NCBI GenBank assembly: GCA_949297805.1
Contig: CASFTG010000001.1
Coordinates: forward strand, 824,999-888,998
From: an uncultured bacterium
GTDB lineage: Bacteria > Bacillota_I > Bacilli_A > RFN20 > CAG-826
DNA: 64,000 nt
Reading direction: 5' to 3'
In this document: positions 36,760-45,735 of the stretch, piece after piece
Position numbering within the stretch: position 1 is the stretch's first letter
Layout: each line of letters starts with the position of its first letter
Made by a program: the position numbers and the translations under genes
Notes under the pieces: model-generated
What the model saw: only the letters and a program-made list of their open reading frames with translations
Told to the model about the DNA's origin: nothing
Database searches by the model: none

Positions 36760-37641
36760 TTAATGGTTTTCAATGAATTGGATGGCCTTTTGCATCCAAT
36801 TCGCAGCCATCGTCCCTGTTCCAATGCCCCAGCCATGGCCATCGCCAGGATAGATGACGTATTGATGGGGAATATCGACTTTCTGCAACGATTCGACAAA
36901 GGAATCAGAGTTGACGATCGGCACGATGGGGTCGCTCTCGCAACGCCAGATGAAGGTTGGAGGATAGGTTCCGTCGATATGCTTTTCCGCGCTTAAAGCT
37001 TCGATTAGGGAAATGTCTTTCCCGGTTATGAATTCCTTTGATTCCTTATGGGTCGGTAGGACGAGGCTAGTAACCGGATAGCCAAGGATCAGATGGTTGG
37101 GGCGTGGGTAATGATAGGCTTCGGCCCACTGCCATTCGGCGAAGTTCGCCGCTAGATGGCCGCCGGCGGAAAAACCCATGACCGTCACTTGCCCCCTCGC
37201 TTCCGGGCAATGGGAAAGAAGAATTTTCTCCGCCTGAATGATATCTAGCAAAGGGGTCGGCCACTTGGCTGCCTTCTTGGTTGAATACATCGCTAAGCAA
37301 ACGATATAACCCGCTTGAAGCAATGGCTTGACAAACGGGGCGGCTTCCCCGATGGCCAATATCTCATATCCCCCGCCGGGGACGACGAGAAACGCCCCTT
37401 TGGGATGTTCGGGCCGATAGATAAGGCAGCCGAGGCCATCGCCGTAAGGATAGAATTCGCTTGGGTATTCGCAGATCATCCGCCTGCAGGAGAAAGCGAA
37501 ACCCGGATCGAGGTTAAACGTCTTCTTGCAGGCTCTTTCCAAGCTTGCCTCCTGATCGGCGTAAAAGCTTTCCTTTGCCCCGAAGAAGAGGTGGCGGCAG
37601 GCGTAAAGAAATGGGGTGTTGAGGAATTCAGTTACTCTCAT
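36760..37641 (-). CDS. Alpha/beta hydrolase, esterase/lipase type
   Basis: A 293-residue hydrolase. Oxyanion loop VPGGGYEIL, nucleophile elbow GFSAGGH (Ser), a CESDPIVP acid region and catalytic His in GDGHGWG are visible. It resembles COG0657/BD-FAE-like carbohydrate esterases of gut bacteria that remove acetyl groups from xylan and related sugars. No signal peptide, so the substrate would be intracellular oligosaccharides or small esters. The start overlaps the end of the upstream DUF5677-like gene by 14 bases and lacks a strong Shine-Dalgarno, consistent with coupling. Confidence 0.85.
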   Translation of the reverse strand: MRVTEFLNTPFLYACRHLFFGAKESFYADQEASLERACKKTFNLDPGFAFSCRRMICEYPSEFYPYGDGLGCLIYRPEHPKGAFLVVPGGGYEILAIGEAAPFVKPLLQAGYIVCLAMYSTKKAAKWPTPLLDIIQAEKILLSHCPEARGQVTVMGFSAGGHLAANFAEWQWAEAYHYPRPNHLILGYPVTSLVLPTHKESKEFITGKDISLIEALSAEKHIDGTYPPTFIWRCESDPIVPIVNSDSFVESLQKVDIPHQYVIYPGDGHGWGIGTGTMAANWMQKAIQFIENH

Positions 37642-38746
37642 CTTTGTCTTTGCTTAAGGAAGCGATCTTCTTTTTCTGGAACTCATAGGCTTCCTCAAGC
37701 TGGCGGTGATAAACCTTCCTCAGCTCGAGGTAGCGTTCCTTCTCCGAGGCGCTGACGCTCGACATATAAAGCGAGGCGAATATCTTCTCCAGCCGGAAGA
37801 AGGATTCGTAAAGGGAGAGCAAAGTAAGGGAGAAGAAATAGTCTTTCTTCGAATAGATCAATAACGGCGAGCTATGGGCGATCTCGCTGCTCATCTCATA
37901 CACCCGCGAATAAGCCGAGAGCCCGGCCATCCGCTGGACCCCGTCGCGGAAATTGAGCTTGAAGTTCTCAACCTCCTCGACCCGGTCGATGGCGAACAGC
38001 CACCCGTATTCGATGAAGCGCTTCATGTCCTTGCTTTTCAGCCCATGGGCTTTCATCTGCTCTTTGATCTCGATGAAGATGGCGTCGGTCTCCTCCTTCG
38101 ATTTGACCCCGCCGCGGAAGGCGAGGGCATAACGCATATGGCGAAGATACCCATCGATCACCTTAGCCCCGTATTTGATGAGGCATTGGAGGATGCATTC
38201 ATTCTCATGCAAGGTCCGCCAGGTCGAAAAGGCCTCGGTCTCGAAGCCGTTCTCCAATAAGGAGGCGACGCATTTAGCCATCTGGAACCCTTTGTTCATC
38301 ACGTCGACGATCAAAGTCTGCGACGGATCGTTCCGCTTATAACGGGAGAGCATCCCCAAAATGAAATTGAGGTAGAGGTCAAGGGTCGACATCAACGGCG
38401 AATACTTGGAAGTCAAACTTCCCATCCGGAACGCCAGCTTCTCATTGGTGAAGTATTTGTCTAAGGATACCGAAGCAAGGAACGAACGGTATTCCTCGTC
38501 ATCGTAAAGCTTTTCCCGGTCGATATCCGGGTGGGTCTGCAAATAGAAGGCATGCTCCGAAACGAGGTATAAGGACAAAGTGGCCACGTTCACCCCGAAT
38601 TGCCCCATGCCCCCCTGCCGCATCTCGCGGTAGGCTTGCATGGCCAAAAGGAACACCTTCTCCAGGAAAGGGTAATTCAGTTCCTCCGGGACCTTAAGGG
38701 CCTTCAGCAAAGAGGCATAGCCCCGGGTGGGTTCAGTGTCCGCCAT
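37628..38746 (-). CDS. DUF5677-like helical protein
   Basis: A 372-residue, mainly helical protein. The block NGFETEAFSTWRTLHENECI followed by HMRYALAFRGG and later SEIAHSSPL resembles DUF5677-type proteins, which are common near defence and stress genes and of unknown function. No signal peptide or membrane helix. The ATG has TATCAT seven bases upstream and a better-known AAGGAG 14 bases upstream, so both leaderless and leadered starts are possible. It lies between addA and the esterase on the same strand. Confidence 0.65.
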   Translation of the reverse strand: MADTEPTRGYASLLKALKVPEELNYPFLEKVFLLAMQAYREMRQGGMGQFGVNVATLSLYLVSEHAFYLQTHPDIDREKLYDDEEYRSFLASVSLDKYFTNEKLAFRMGSLTSKYSPLMSTLDLYLNFILGMLSRYKRNDPSQTLIVDVMNKGFQMAKCVASLLENGFETEAFSTWRTLHENECILQCLIKYGAKVIDGYLRHMRYALAFRGGVKSKEETDAIFIEIKEQMKAHGLKSKDMKRFIEYGWLFAIDRVEEVENFKLNFRDGVQRMAGLSAYSRVYEMSSEIAHSSPLLIYSKKDYFFSLTLLSLYESFFRLEKIFASLYMSSVSASEKERYLELRKVYHRQLEEAYEFQKKKIASLSKDKDESN

Positions 38747-38753
38747 CGAGGCA

Positions 38754-38759
38754 ATGATA
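38754..38759 (-). promoter_or_regulatory. Possible -10 box for the DUF5677-like gene
   Basis: Minus-strand TATCAT seven bases before the ATG and immediately after addA. Weaker than the other leaderless examples because an AAGGAG overlaps it. Confidence 0.35.
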
Positions 38760-38763
38760 CTCC

Positions 38764-41700
38764 TTAGATTCGGACTTGGCGAACCTCGACCTTGCTCAAG
38801 GATAGCAAATACCCGTTGACCGGCTGATGGAAAGTCTTTTTCAAATACTCGGCATAGCCTTTAACCTGCTCATCGTAAGAGGGATCATCGATCCGCGAGG
38901 CCTTGAAGTCAAACAGGTCGATATGGTCGTCATAGACCAAGAATAAGTCGATGGATCCTTCCTTTTCGTCTTCGATGAACCGGTATTCATGGTATTCCTG
39001 GGCTTTCTCGGCCTCCTTAAAGACCGGGAGATCGAGGATCTTCTCGATCATCTTCTTCTCCCGCGGGCCGATCCCCTCGGGAATAGCCTTATGGGCAAAA
39101 GAGGTGAATTGCATCAAGCGATGGAGATAGTTGCCGTATTCTAGGGCCTCGGCCGAGGATTCGATTTCCTCTTTCGAGTAGCCTAAGGAGACAACCGGTT
39201 GGGCCGGCTTGATATCCAGATGCCGGCGTTCCACGTTAATGGCTAAGGGCTTGTTCAAGGAGATTTGGCCTTTCCGGGCCGGGGCGGGCTTGGAGTATTT
39301 GATTCCTTTGAGGTTATCCAAGAGTTCAGCGTAATTGGAACACGCGCTGAAGGGGAGGGACGGCGATTCGATGACCTCCCCGTCCTCATTGAGCTTGGCG
39401 GGCTTTTCCTCGAGTAGGAAAGTGCATTTTTCCCTGGCTCTGGTGATGGCGACGTAGAAGAGACGCAAGGCCTCGCTCCGCTGCTCCAGTTTCTCCTTTT
39501 CGTCATAGAGGACGGCAAGCGGGCAGGTCTCCCCATCGCCGGGAATCGGGAGGAAGACCCCGAAGTCGCTACTGGCGACGACGCTTTTGCCGGCCCGCGG
39601 AGCCGAATCGAAATCCCGTTCCATCTCGACCATGTAGACGAAGGGGAACTCGAGCCCTTTGGAGTGGTGGATGGTCATGGCCTGGACCGCTTCCTCCGCC
39701 AGGGCGTTTTGGCTTTTGACCTTAATCTTTGAAATATCGCACTGGGCTAAGAATTCAGCGAACTGTTTGAGATCAGCCCCCATATCGTCATAGCTTTGGG
39801 CGAGATTAGACAAGTATAGGTAAGTATCGACGTTATGCTCCGGCTTCTCGATGTGGATGAGTTTGGGGAAGTAGCCGAAGGCCTCAGCCAGCAAGGAAAG
39901 GCTATCCTGGACCCCTAAGTCAACTAGCTGCGGCTTAATCGACTGAATGGTCTTATAACCATAGAAGGAAGAATAGTCTTGTTTCCGGAAAGCCTCGAGG
40001 ATCACCCCATCGTCGAAACCCGGATTAAGGAAACTCCGCTCGATGGCGATGAGCGATTTCTGGAATTCAGCCGAAGATTCGTCGCCATTAATAAGGCAAC
40101 CAGCGAGGGTCAACAAAGAGGTTAAGACCCCGAAGCCCTCTAAGTCGACCCCGGTTTCGTCATAGCTCGGGGCGAAGGGGAGCCCTTGGGCGTTAAAGAC
40201 CCGTAATAAGGCTGGGAAGGGCTTATGGGTCGCGACCAAGACGCAGAAATCGCCATAATGGCACGGCCGGAAGTCTTTCAATTCCTTGTCATAGACCGGG
40301 ACCTTCTTGGCGATGGTGTTCTTGATGTCTTCGGCGATGGCCTCGGCCTCGGCTTCAAACCGCCGTTTATTCCCTTTGCTGAATTTGATCTGGGCGAAGC
40401 CATAATCGCCGGAGAAGGAATTCTTATCATAGCCATGCTGCCCGAAATTCAGCCCTTCGCCGGAACGGTAATTCACCCCGCCGAACGACTCGGTCATCAT
40501 CTGATCGAAGGCGAGGTTCAGATTGTCGATGATCTCCTGACGGGAACGGAAGTTATCGTCGAGCCGGACTAAGGTCTTCTTCCCCTCGGCGCATTGTTTC
40601 AATAAGGAAGCGAAGAGGCTCGGATTGGCTTTCCGAAACCGATAGATCGATTGCTTGATGTCCCCGACGGCGAAGAAGTTATTGTCGATCAAGGTGTCGA
40701 GCATCGCCATCTGGAGGTTGGAGGTATCCTGGAACTCGTCGACCATGATGAACTTATACCGTTCTTTTAACCTCGCATTGATCGCCGGGATATTGGCGGC
40801 CTTCCTTGCCAAGGCCGCGATGTCGTCGAACTCGAATAAACCCTGCTCCTTCTTGAATTCATCGAGCTTGGTGTTGACCTCGGCGGCGATTTGGACGACT
40901 AGGTTACCGGCTTTTAAAGCCGACAAAGTCATCTCCGGGTCGGCCAAGGCCGCCTGAATCGCCCGATTGGCCGGGTTGATGTAGGTTTTCTTGATGATGT
41001 CCCTAAGTTTCTTATCGGCCTCGGTCTTCTCGATGGAGCGGCCAACGGTAGAGTTCAGCGAAGCGACCTGAATCCCCGAAACGGCCAATTCCTCATTCGA
41101 TTTGGCTAAAGCCTCCTCGATCCAGCGGGCATCGAAGTCGGTAAAATCGGTATTGGAATAGTTCTTAATCGCCTCTTGGGCTTGGGCGAGCTTGGCCCGG
41201 ACCCACTCGAAATAAAGAGGCTTATAGGATTCAATCTTCTCTAAGGAGAGGAAGTCTTTTTCGTAATTGGCGAAGTAGGCTTCCTTATCCCCGGAGAGGG
41301 CCGCGACCCCTAAAGCGTCCAGCACCCCTTTATAGAGGGAGTCGTAGCTGCTGCGGCAGTAATACTGGGCGAATTCGTTAAAGGGATCGCTCGGGTCTTT
41401 TAAAGCTTGGGCCGCTAACCTATTAACGATCGAATCGAATATCTCCTGCTGCTTTGAAGCGAAGATAGCGGCATCGGCGATCTTGGGGGCGGTCTTAAGC
41501 CCTAAGGCGTCTTGGAATTCCCTAACGATCGAATAAGCGAAGGAATCGAAGGTGCAGATGGCGGCGTTCTCGACTTCCGAGGCGTAGAGGCAAACCGAAT
41601 CATCCCCTTCGATCTTTTGTCTTATCCGTTCCTTCATCTCGGCCGCCGCCTTCTCGGTGAAGGTCAAGACCAGAAGGTTCTTCGGGGTGGCGAGCCCTTT

Positions 41701-41823
41701 CTTGCATAAGGCGAGGGCTCTCGAGGATAAGACCTCGGTCTTGCCCGAGCCGGCCCCGGCGGCGACTAAACAATCGCCCCGTTCGAACTCGACGGCCTTT
41801 AATTGCTTAGCACTCAGATTCAT
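38764..41823 (-). CDS. addA: AddA helicase-nuclease subunit
   Basis: A 1019-residue superfamily 1A helicase with a C-terminal RecB-type nuclease. Walker A AGAGSGKT at 22-29, FTEKAAAEMKERI, MVDEFQDTSNLQ, GDIKQSIYRFR, MTIHHSKGLEFPFV and YVAITRAREK are in order. The nuclease reads SIDLFLVYDDHIDLFDFKAS. With AddB it processes double-strand breaks to Chi-like sites for RecA loading. The upstream extension to 41934 is rejected because the ATG at 41823 has GAGGAGG nine bases before it. It overlaps addB by 17 bases. Shorter than B. subtilis AddA (about 1230). Confidence 0.96.
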   Translation of the reverse strand: MNLSAKQLKAVEFERGDCLVAAGAGSGKTEVLSSRALALCKKGLATPKNLLVLTFTEKAAAEMKERIRQKIEGDDSVCLYASEVENAAICTFDSFAYSIVREFQDALGLKTAPKIADAAIFASKQQEIFDSIVNRLAAQALKDPSDPFNEFAQYYCRSSYDSLYKGVLDALGVAALSGDKEAYFANYEKDFLSLEKIESYKPLYFEWVRAKLAQAQEAIKNYSNTDFTDFDARWIEEALAKSNEELAVSGIQVASLNSTVGRSIEKTEADKKLRDIIKKTYINPANRAIQAALADPEMTLSALKAGNLVVQIAAEVNTKLDEFKKEQGLFEFDDIAALARKAANIPAINARLKERYKFIMVDEFQDTSNLQMAMLDTLIDNNFFAVGDIKQSIYRFRKANPSLFASLLKQCAEGKKTLVRLDDNFRSRQEIIDNLNLAFDQMMTESFGGVNYRSGEGLNFGQHGYDKNSFSGDYGFAQIKFSKGNKRRFEAEAEAIAEDIKNTIAKKVPVYDKELKDFRPCHYGDFCVLVATHKPFPALLRVFNAQGLPFAPSYDETGVDLEGFGVLTSLLTLAGCLINGDESSAEFQKSLIAIERSFLNPGFDDGVILEAFRKQDYSSFYGYKTIQSIKPQLVDLGVQDSLSLLAEAFGYFPKLIHIEKPEHNVDTYLYLSNLAQSYDDMGADLKQFAEFLAQCDISKIKVKSQNALAEEAVQAMTIHHSKGLEFPFVYMVEMERDFDSAPRAGKSVVASSDFGVFLPIPGDGETCPLAVLYDEKEKLEQRSEALRLFYVAITRAREKCTFLLEEKPAKLNEDGEVIESPSLPFSACSNYAELLDNLKGIKYSKPAPARKGQISLNKPLAINVERRHLDIKPAQPVVSLGYSKEEIESSAEALEYGNYLHRLMQFTSFAHKAIPEGIGPREKKMIEKILDLPVFKEAEKAQEYHEYRFIEDEKEGSIDLFLVYDDHIDLFDFKASRIDDPSYDEQVKGYAEYLKKTFHQPVNGYLLSLSKVEVRQVRI

Positions 41824-44143
41824 CGTTATCGTCCTCCTCGGCTTCTTCTTTAGCGATAGCCGCGTCGACCAGGGTATAGGTCCGGGGCTCATTCTTTTTC
41901 TTATGCTCGATATAGACCACCTCGTCCTCATCATGATGATGGCAGATCGAGGCGAAGCTGCATTTCTCGCAAGGGTTGACCTGGGCGTTGAAGGATTCGT
42001 TCACGATCTTCCGCGGGAGAATTGGGAACCCGTGTCCGAGGATCCGGTTTAAGGCTTTATCAATATGTTGGCCGGCGATATGGGCGAGTTCGGCGAATTG
42101 CTCGGGACCATAGGCCCCCTGTTCGATGCCGACGTTCCCGCCCCGGTCCTTCCGGGTCAGAAGGCCATCCGGATCAAAGGCCGGCATTTCCCCTAGGCTC
42201 GGATAAACCCCCGAGAGGTAAGAATAGTCTTCGTCCGGATCGACCGCCGCTCCCGTCTTATTCTTATAGGCGAAGGGGGCGATGAAGAGACCAGCCAATT
42301 CATAGCCCTCCACTTGCCCGGCGGTCAAATAGGCATAGATCGGGAGCTGTAGATTGACGCCGAACTGGAGGCGTTCGTAAACGAAGTTCTGCTTCTGGCT
42401 CGATTTGAAGTCGAAGACGTAATAGAAGCCGTCTTTCTTTGCCAGTAAGTCGACTTTGCCGGTCAAATCGATCCCTGCGAAAAGGGGCCGGTTGAAGACC
42501 TTCTCATGCTCAACCTCGCCGATAGGCAATGAGAAGAAGAGGTCGGCGTAACGGGCGGCGTCTTCCTTCACGTGGGTGAGGATGAGCCGCTCGGAATCAT
42601 TGACCTTATAGGGGGAAGCGGCGACTTCCGCCTCAAAGGCGGAGTTGGCTTGGACGAGGTCGGGGTAATGTTCCAAATAAGCATGGGCCGCCGTCCCCCG
42701 GAGCATCCCGAAATTGGTATCGGATTTGAGCCCTAAGACATAGGAGCAATAATAGGAGAAGGGGCAATCGATCCAGGTCGAGATGGCGGAGTAGGAGGTA
42801 TGGTCGGGCCGATAATCGTAAGGGCTCGCTTGATACTTATGCGAGTAATGGATTTGAATGGGGAATCGCGACTTCAGCGAATCGCCACGTGGAGAGAAAA
42901 TCTTGTACTTTTGGGCGTTTTCCTCCGCAAAAGCGGCCTCATTCTGTCCAAATTGCTCAGAATATTCATAATCTAGAAGCGGTTCTTTGATCTCCTTGAT
43001 CCCCAGCTTTTTGATTAAGGGCGAGGGGTAACGGGAGGAGGGGCCGGTCTCGAAATAGAGGGCGAACTCGATACTCCCCGAACGGAGGGCGATGGTCAAG
43101 TCGGCCTCGTTTTGCCTTAGCCTTTGCTCGACCGGGGATAGCCCGGCTTCGCTAAGCAAGGAATCGGAGGGGAGCAAGGGGTCATCCCCGACCGTTTTGG
43201 GCGCATGATTAAGCGAGAAATCAAGGAAGTAGCCTTTCTTTCCAAAGCTCGGCATCACGGCTGAACTAGCCTCAATCGCCCCGGTCAATTTCGGAGTCGA
43301 GACGGTGGTAAGGCTCAATAATTCCCTAGCGGCGTAATAAGCTTGGGCCCCAGTAAGTTTCGGGTAGTTCAAGGGGGCTAAGGCCTTCGCGATCTCTTCA
43401 GGCGCCTCCTTTAGGATCTCCCCCACTTCGATATCGCTGTCTTTGAACTTGGATAGGATATCTTTTCCTTCTTTGGTTGACGATAGACGGGTAGAGGAAG
43501 GCAAAGCCAAAGGCAAGTGGTAATAAGCCGCCATCTGCTCTAAGTAGAACCGGAGCTCCTTGGAGTAATTGAGGATGACCAACTCCTCTGGCTTAGCCCC
43601 ATTGGCTAAGGCCTCGGAAAGCTTATTGCCTAGGAAATGGAAGGCCGAGATGGCCTTCGCAAAGCAATATAGGGGAGGCAAGGGTTCGTTAACTCCCGTA
43701 TCGAGGTCATAGGAGACCGAGATATTGGGGAGGTCTTTGAGCATGGTCGAGATCCGCTCCCCCGACCCATAGCCGGAGATAATGATGTCCCGGCCCTGGA
43801 AGTCATATTCCGGATGGAAGGTCCGTTTGACCAGTCCGGCTTCCTCGAGGCCTTTTAAGACGGCGGAGAGTTTTTGCACTTCCGGGGAATGATAGGTCTT
43901 ATTGCTTTTTAGGAACCGGATGTCACGAAGGATATTCGACGCCTCCTGATAGCTATGGCCTTGGAGCAAAAGATACCCTAAGGCGTTGGAGGCAAAGGTC
44001 GCTCCGAAATGGGCTTCGAGCGAAGGCAAATCGAAGAGGATGAAGTCGGCGGAGGGATATTGCTGCCGGTACTTCAGGAACTTCCCCCACTTACTCCGGG
44101 GGGCGAGGATGGCCGAGTGGCGATACAAAACGATTTCCTGCAT
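41807..44143 (-). CDS. addB: AddB-like nuclease subunit with iron-sulfur cysteines
   Basis: A 778-residue partner of AddA. The C-terminal RecB-type nuclease has LTGKVDLLAKKDGFYYVFDFKSS with the catalytic Asp and Lys. Cysteines in DCPFSYYC and in NPCEKCSFASIC match the four-cysteine 4Fe-4S cluster that staples the AddB nuclease domain. The N-terminal helicase-like part is much reduced compared with B. subtilis AddB (about 1166), and no P-loop is seen, as in RexB. The start is preceded by AGGAGG 14 bases upstream and TATCGT six bases upstream. Confidence 0.9.
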   Translation of the reverse strand: MQEIVLYRHSAILAPRSKWGKFLKYRQQYPSADFILFDLPSLEAHFGATFASNALGYLLLQGHSYQEASNILRDIRFLKSNKTYHSPEVQKLSAVLKGLEEAGLVKRTFHPEYDFQGRDIIISGYGSGERISTMLKDLPNISVSYDLDTGVNEPLPPLYCFAKAISAFHFLGNKLSEALANGAKPEELVILNYSKELRFYLEQMAAYYHLPLALPSSTRLSSTKEGKDILSKFKDSDIEVGEILKEAPEEIAKALAPLNYPKLTGAQAYYAARELLSLTTVSTPKLTGAIEASSAVMPSFGKKGYFLDFSLNHAPKTVGDDPLLPSDSLLSEAGLSPVEQRLRQNEADLTIALRSGSIEFALYFETGPSSRYPSPLIKKLGIKEIKEPLLDYEYSEQFGQNEAAFAEENAQKYKIFSPRGDSLKSRFPIQIHYSHKYQASPYDYRPDHTSYSAISTWIDCPFSYYCSYVLGLKSDTNFGMLRGTAAHAYLEHYPDLVQANSAFEAEVAASPYKVNDSERLILTHVKEDAARYADLFFSLPIGEVEHEKVFNRPLFAGIDLTGKVDLLAKKDGFYYVFDFKSSQKQNFVYERLQFGVNLQLPIYAYLTAGQVEGYELAGLFIAPFAYKNKTGAAVDPDEDYSYLSGVYPSLGEMPAFDPDGLLTRKDRGGNVGIEQGAYGPEQFAELAHIAGQHIDKALNRILGHGFPILPRKIVNESFNAQVNPCEKCSFASICHHHDEDEVVYIEHKKKNEPRTYTLVDAAIAKEEAEEDDNDESEC

Positions 44144-44210
44144 GGCTAAACGATAGACCTCCTGTTTGATTTACGGGGCGTTTTATTCCCCAAAGTGCGT
44201 TTTTTCGGAC

Positions 44211-45689
44211 CTAGCGTTTGAACGCCATGGTCGCTTTGACGGCCGATAGCCAGCCATCGTAAAGCTCATCGGCTTCTTTTTTCTCCATCTTTGGATGATA
44301 GATCTTATCAATCCCATGCCGCTTGACCAGTTCTTCCTTATCCTTATATATGCCGGCCCCGATCATGGCGAGGTAACCGGCCCCGATGGCGGTCGTCTCC
44401 ACCGAGGAGGGCAAGACGACATCGCATTGGAGAATATCGGCTTGGAATTGCATGAGCAATCCATTGGCCGAGGCCCCGCCATCGACGCGGAGATAAGGGA
44501 GGTCAAGATGGGCCTCCGCTTTCATCGCCTCGATGACGTCCTTGCTTTGATAGGCGATGGAGTAGAGGGCGGCCCTCGTGATGTTATGCCGGTCAGCCCC
44601 ACGGGTTAAGCCGAAGATCGCGCCCCGAGCGTCATCATCCCACCAGGGGGTTCCTAAGCCGACGAAAGCCGGGACGAAATAGACGCCGGCGGTGTCGGGC
44701 TTTCTTTTGGCGTATTCCTCCGATTCGCTCGAAGCAGAGATCCATCGGGTTTGATCGCGCAGCCACTGGACGATGGCCCCGCCGATGAAGACCGAGCCTT
44801 CTAAGGCATAGGTCAATTCTCCTTTCTCCCGCCAGGCGACGGTAGTAAGCAGTCCTCGTTGGCTAAGAATCGGCTTCTTCCCGATATTCATCAGCATGAA
44901 GCAGCCGGTTCCGTAAGTGTTCTTGCTGTCCCCTTCTTTGAAGCAGCATTGCCCGAATAAGGCGGCTTGTTGATCGCCGGCCACCCCAGTGATATGGACT
45001 CCGCCAGGGAAGAAAGAAGCTTCACCGAAATCGTCGGAGTTGTCCTTAACTTCCGGCAGCATCGCCATCGGGATATCCCAAAGGTCGCAGAGCTCTTTGG
45101 TGAACTGTCCCTTATGGATATCGAAAAGCAAAGTCCTCGAAGCATTGGAAGCATCGGTGACGAAAGATTGGCCTCGGGTCAATAAATAGATGACGTAAGT
45201 ATCGATGGTCCCGAAGAGAATCTCGCCTTTCTTTGCCCTCTCTTCCGCTCCCTCAACACGGTCGAGAATATAACGGATCTTCGAGGCCGAGAAATAAGGG
45301 TTCATCCTTAAGCCTGTCTTGGACTGGATGAAGTCACTATATTGTTCCCTTTCCTCGCAAAGGGATTGAGTCTGCTTCGATTGCCAGACGATGGCGTTAT
45401 AAACAGGCTTCCCGGCCTTCTTTTCGAAGAGGACCGTGGTCTCCCGTTGATTGGTCAAGCCGATGCAGGCAACTTCCTCCATGCTGGTCCCGGCTAAAAC
45501 CAAAAGCTCGTTGATGCAGTCGATGACCGAGATGAAGATTTTCTCGGCGTTAGCCTCAACCCAACCCGGTTTCGGAAAGAGGCATTCGACGTCGCGACTG
45601 CTCTGACAAAGCACCCGACCATTGAAATCCAATAAAAGGGCCCGGGTCGAGGTCGTGCCCTGATCGATGGCAATAACGTATTTTCTCAT
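44211..45689 (-). CDS. glpK: Glycerol kinase
   Basis: A 492-residue FGGY kinase converting glycerol to glycerol-3-phosphate. Visible are AIDQGTTSTRA at the N-terminus, TNQRETT, the ADP-binding GVYFVPAFVGLGTPWW block and DGGASANGLLMQFQAD. Length is typical. It is not next to glpF or glpO/glpD here, so it stands alone. The start has no Shine-Dalgarno; TATAAT lies nine bases before the ATG. Confidence 0.97.
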   Translation of the reverse strand: MRKYVIAIDQGTTSTRALLLDFNGRVLCQSSRDVECLFPKPGWVEANAEKIFISVIDCINELLVLAGTSMEEVACIGLTNQRETTVLFEKKAGKPVYNAIVWQSKQTQSLCEEREQYSDFIQSKTGLRMNPYFSASKIRYILDRVEGAEERAKKGEILFGTIDTYVIYLLTRGQSFVTDASNASRTLLFDIHKGQFTKELCDLWDIPMAMLPEVKDNSDDFGEASFFPGGVHITGVAGDQQAALFGQCCFKEGDSKNTYGTGCFMLMNIGKKPILSQRGLLTTVAWREKGELTYALEGSVFIGGAIVQWLRDQTRWISASSESEEYAKRKPDTAGVYFVPAFVGLGTPWWDDDARGAIFGLTRGADRHNITRAALYSIAYQSKDVIEAMKAEAHLDLPYLRVDGGASANGLLMQFQADILQCDVVLPSSVETTAIGAGYLAMIGAGIYKDKEELVKRHGIDKIYHPKMEKKEADELYDGWLSAVKATMAFKR

Positions 45690-45698
45690 ATCGCCACT

Positions 45699-45704
45699 AT
45701 TATA
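45699..45704 (-). promoter_or_regulatory. -10 box for near-leaderless glpK
   Basis: Minus-strand TATAAT followed by AGTGGCGAT and the ATG. No clear -35 at 17 bases. Confidence 0.6.
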
Positions 45705-45735
45705 CAGGCCTTCGCGGCCGACCGGTTAGAAAAGC

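Noticed and set aside
41823..41934. Longer start for addA
   Set aside because: The family N-terminus begins at the internal ATG, which has GAGGAGG upstream; the extension overlaps addB in a non-coding phase.
44165..44210. Terminator after glpK
   Set aside because: GGGG/CCCC pairing is present but no T-run follows the stem on the minus strand.
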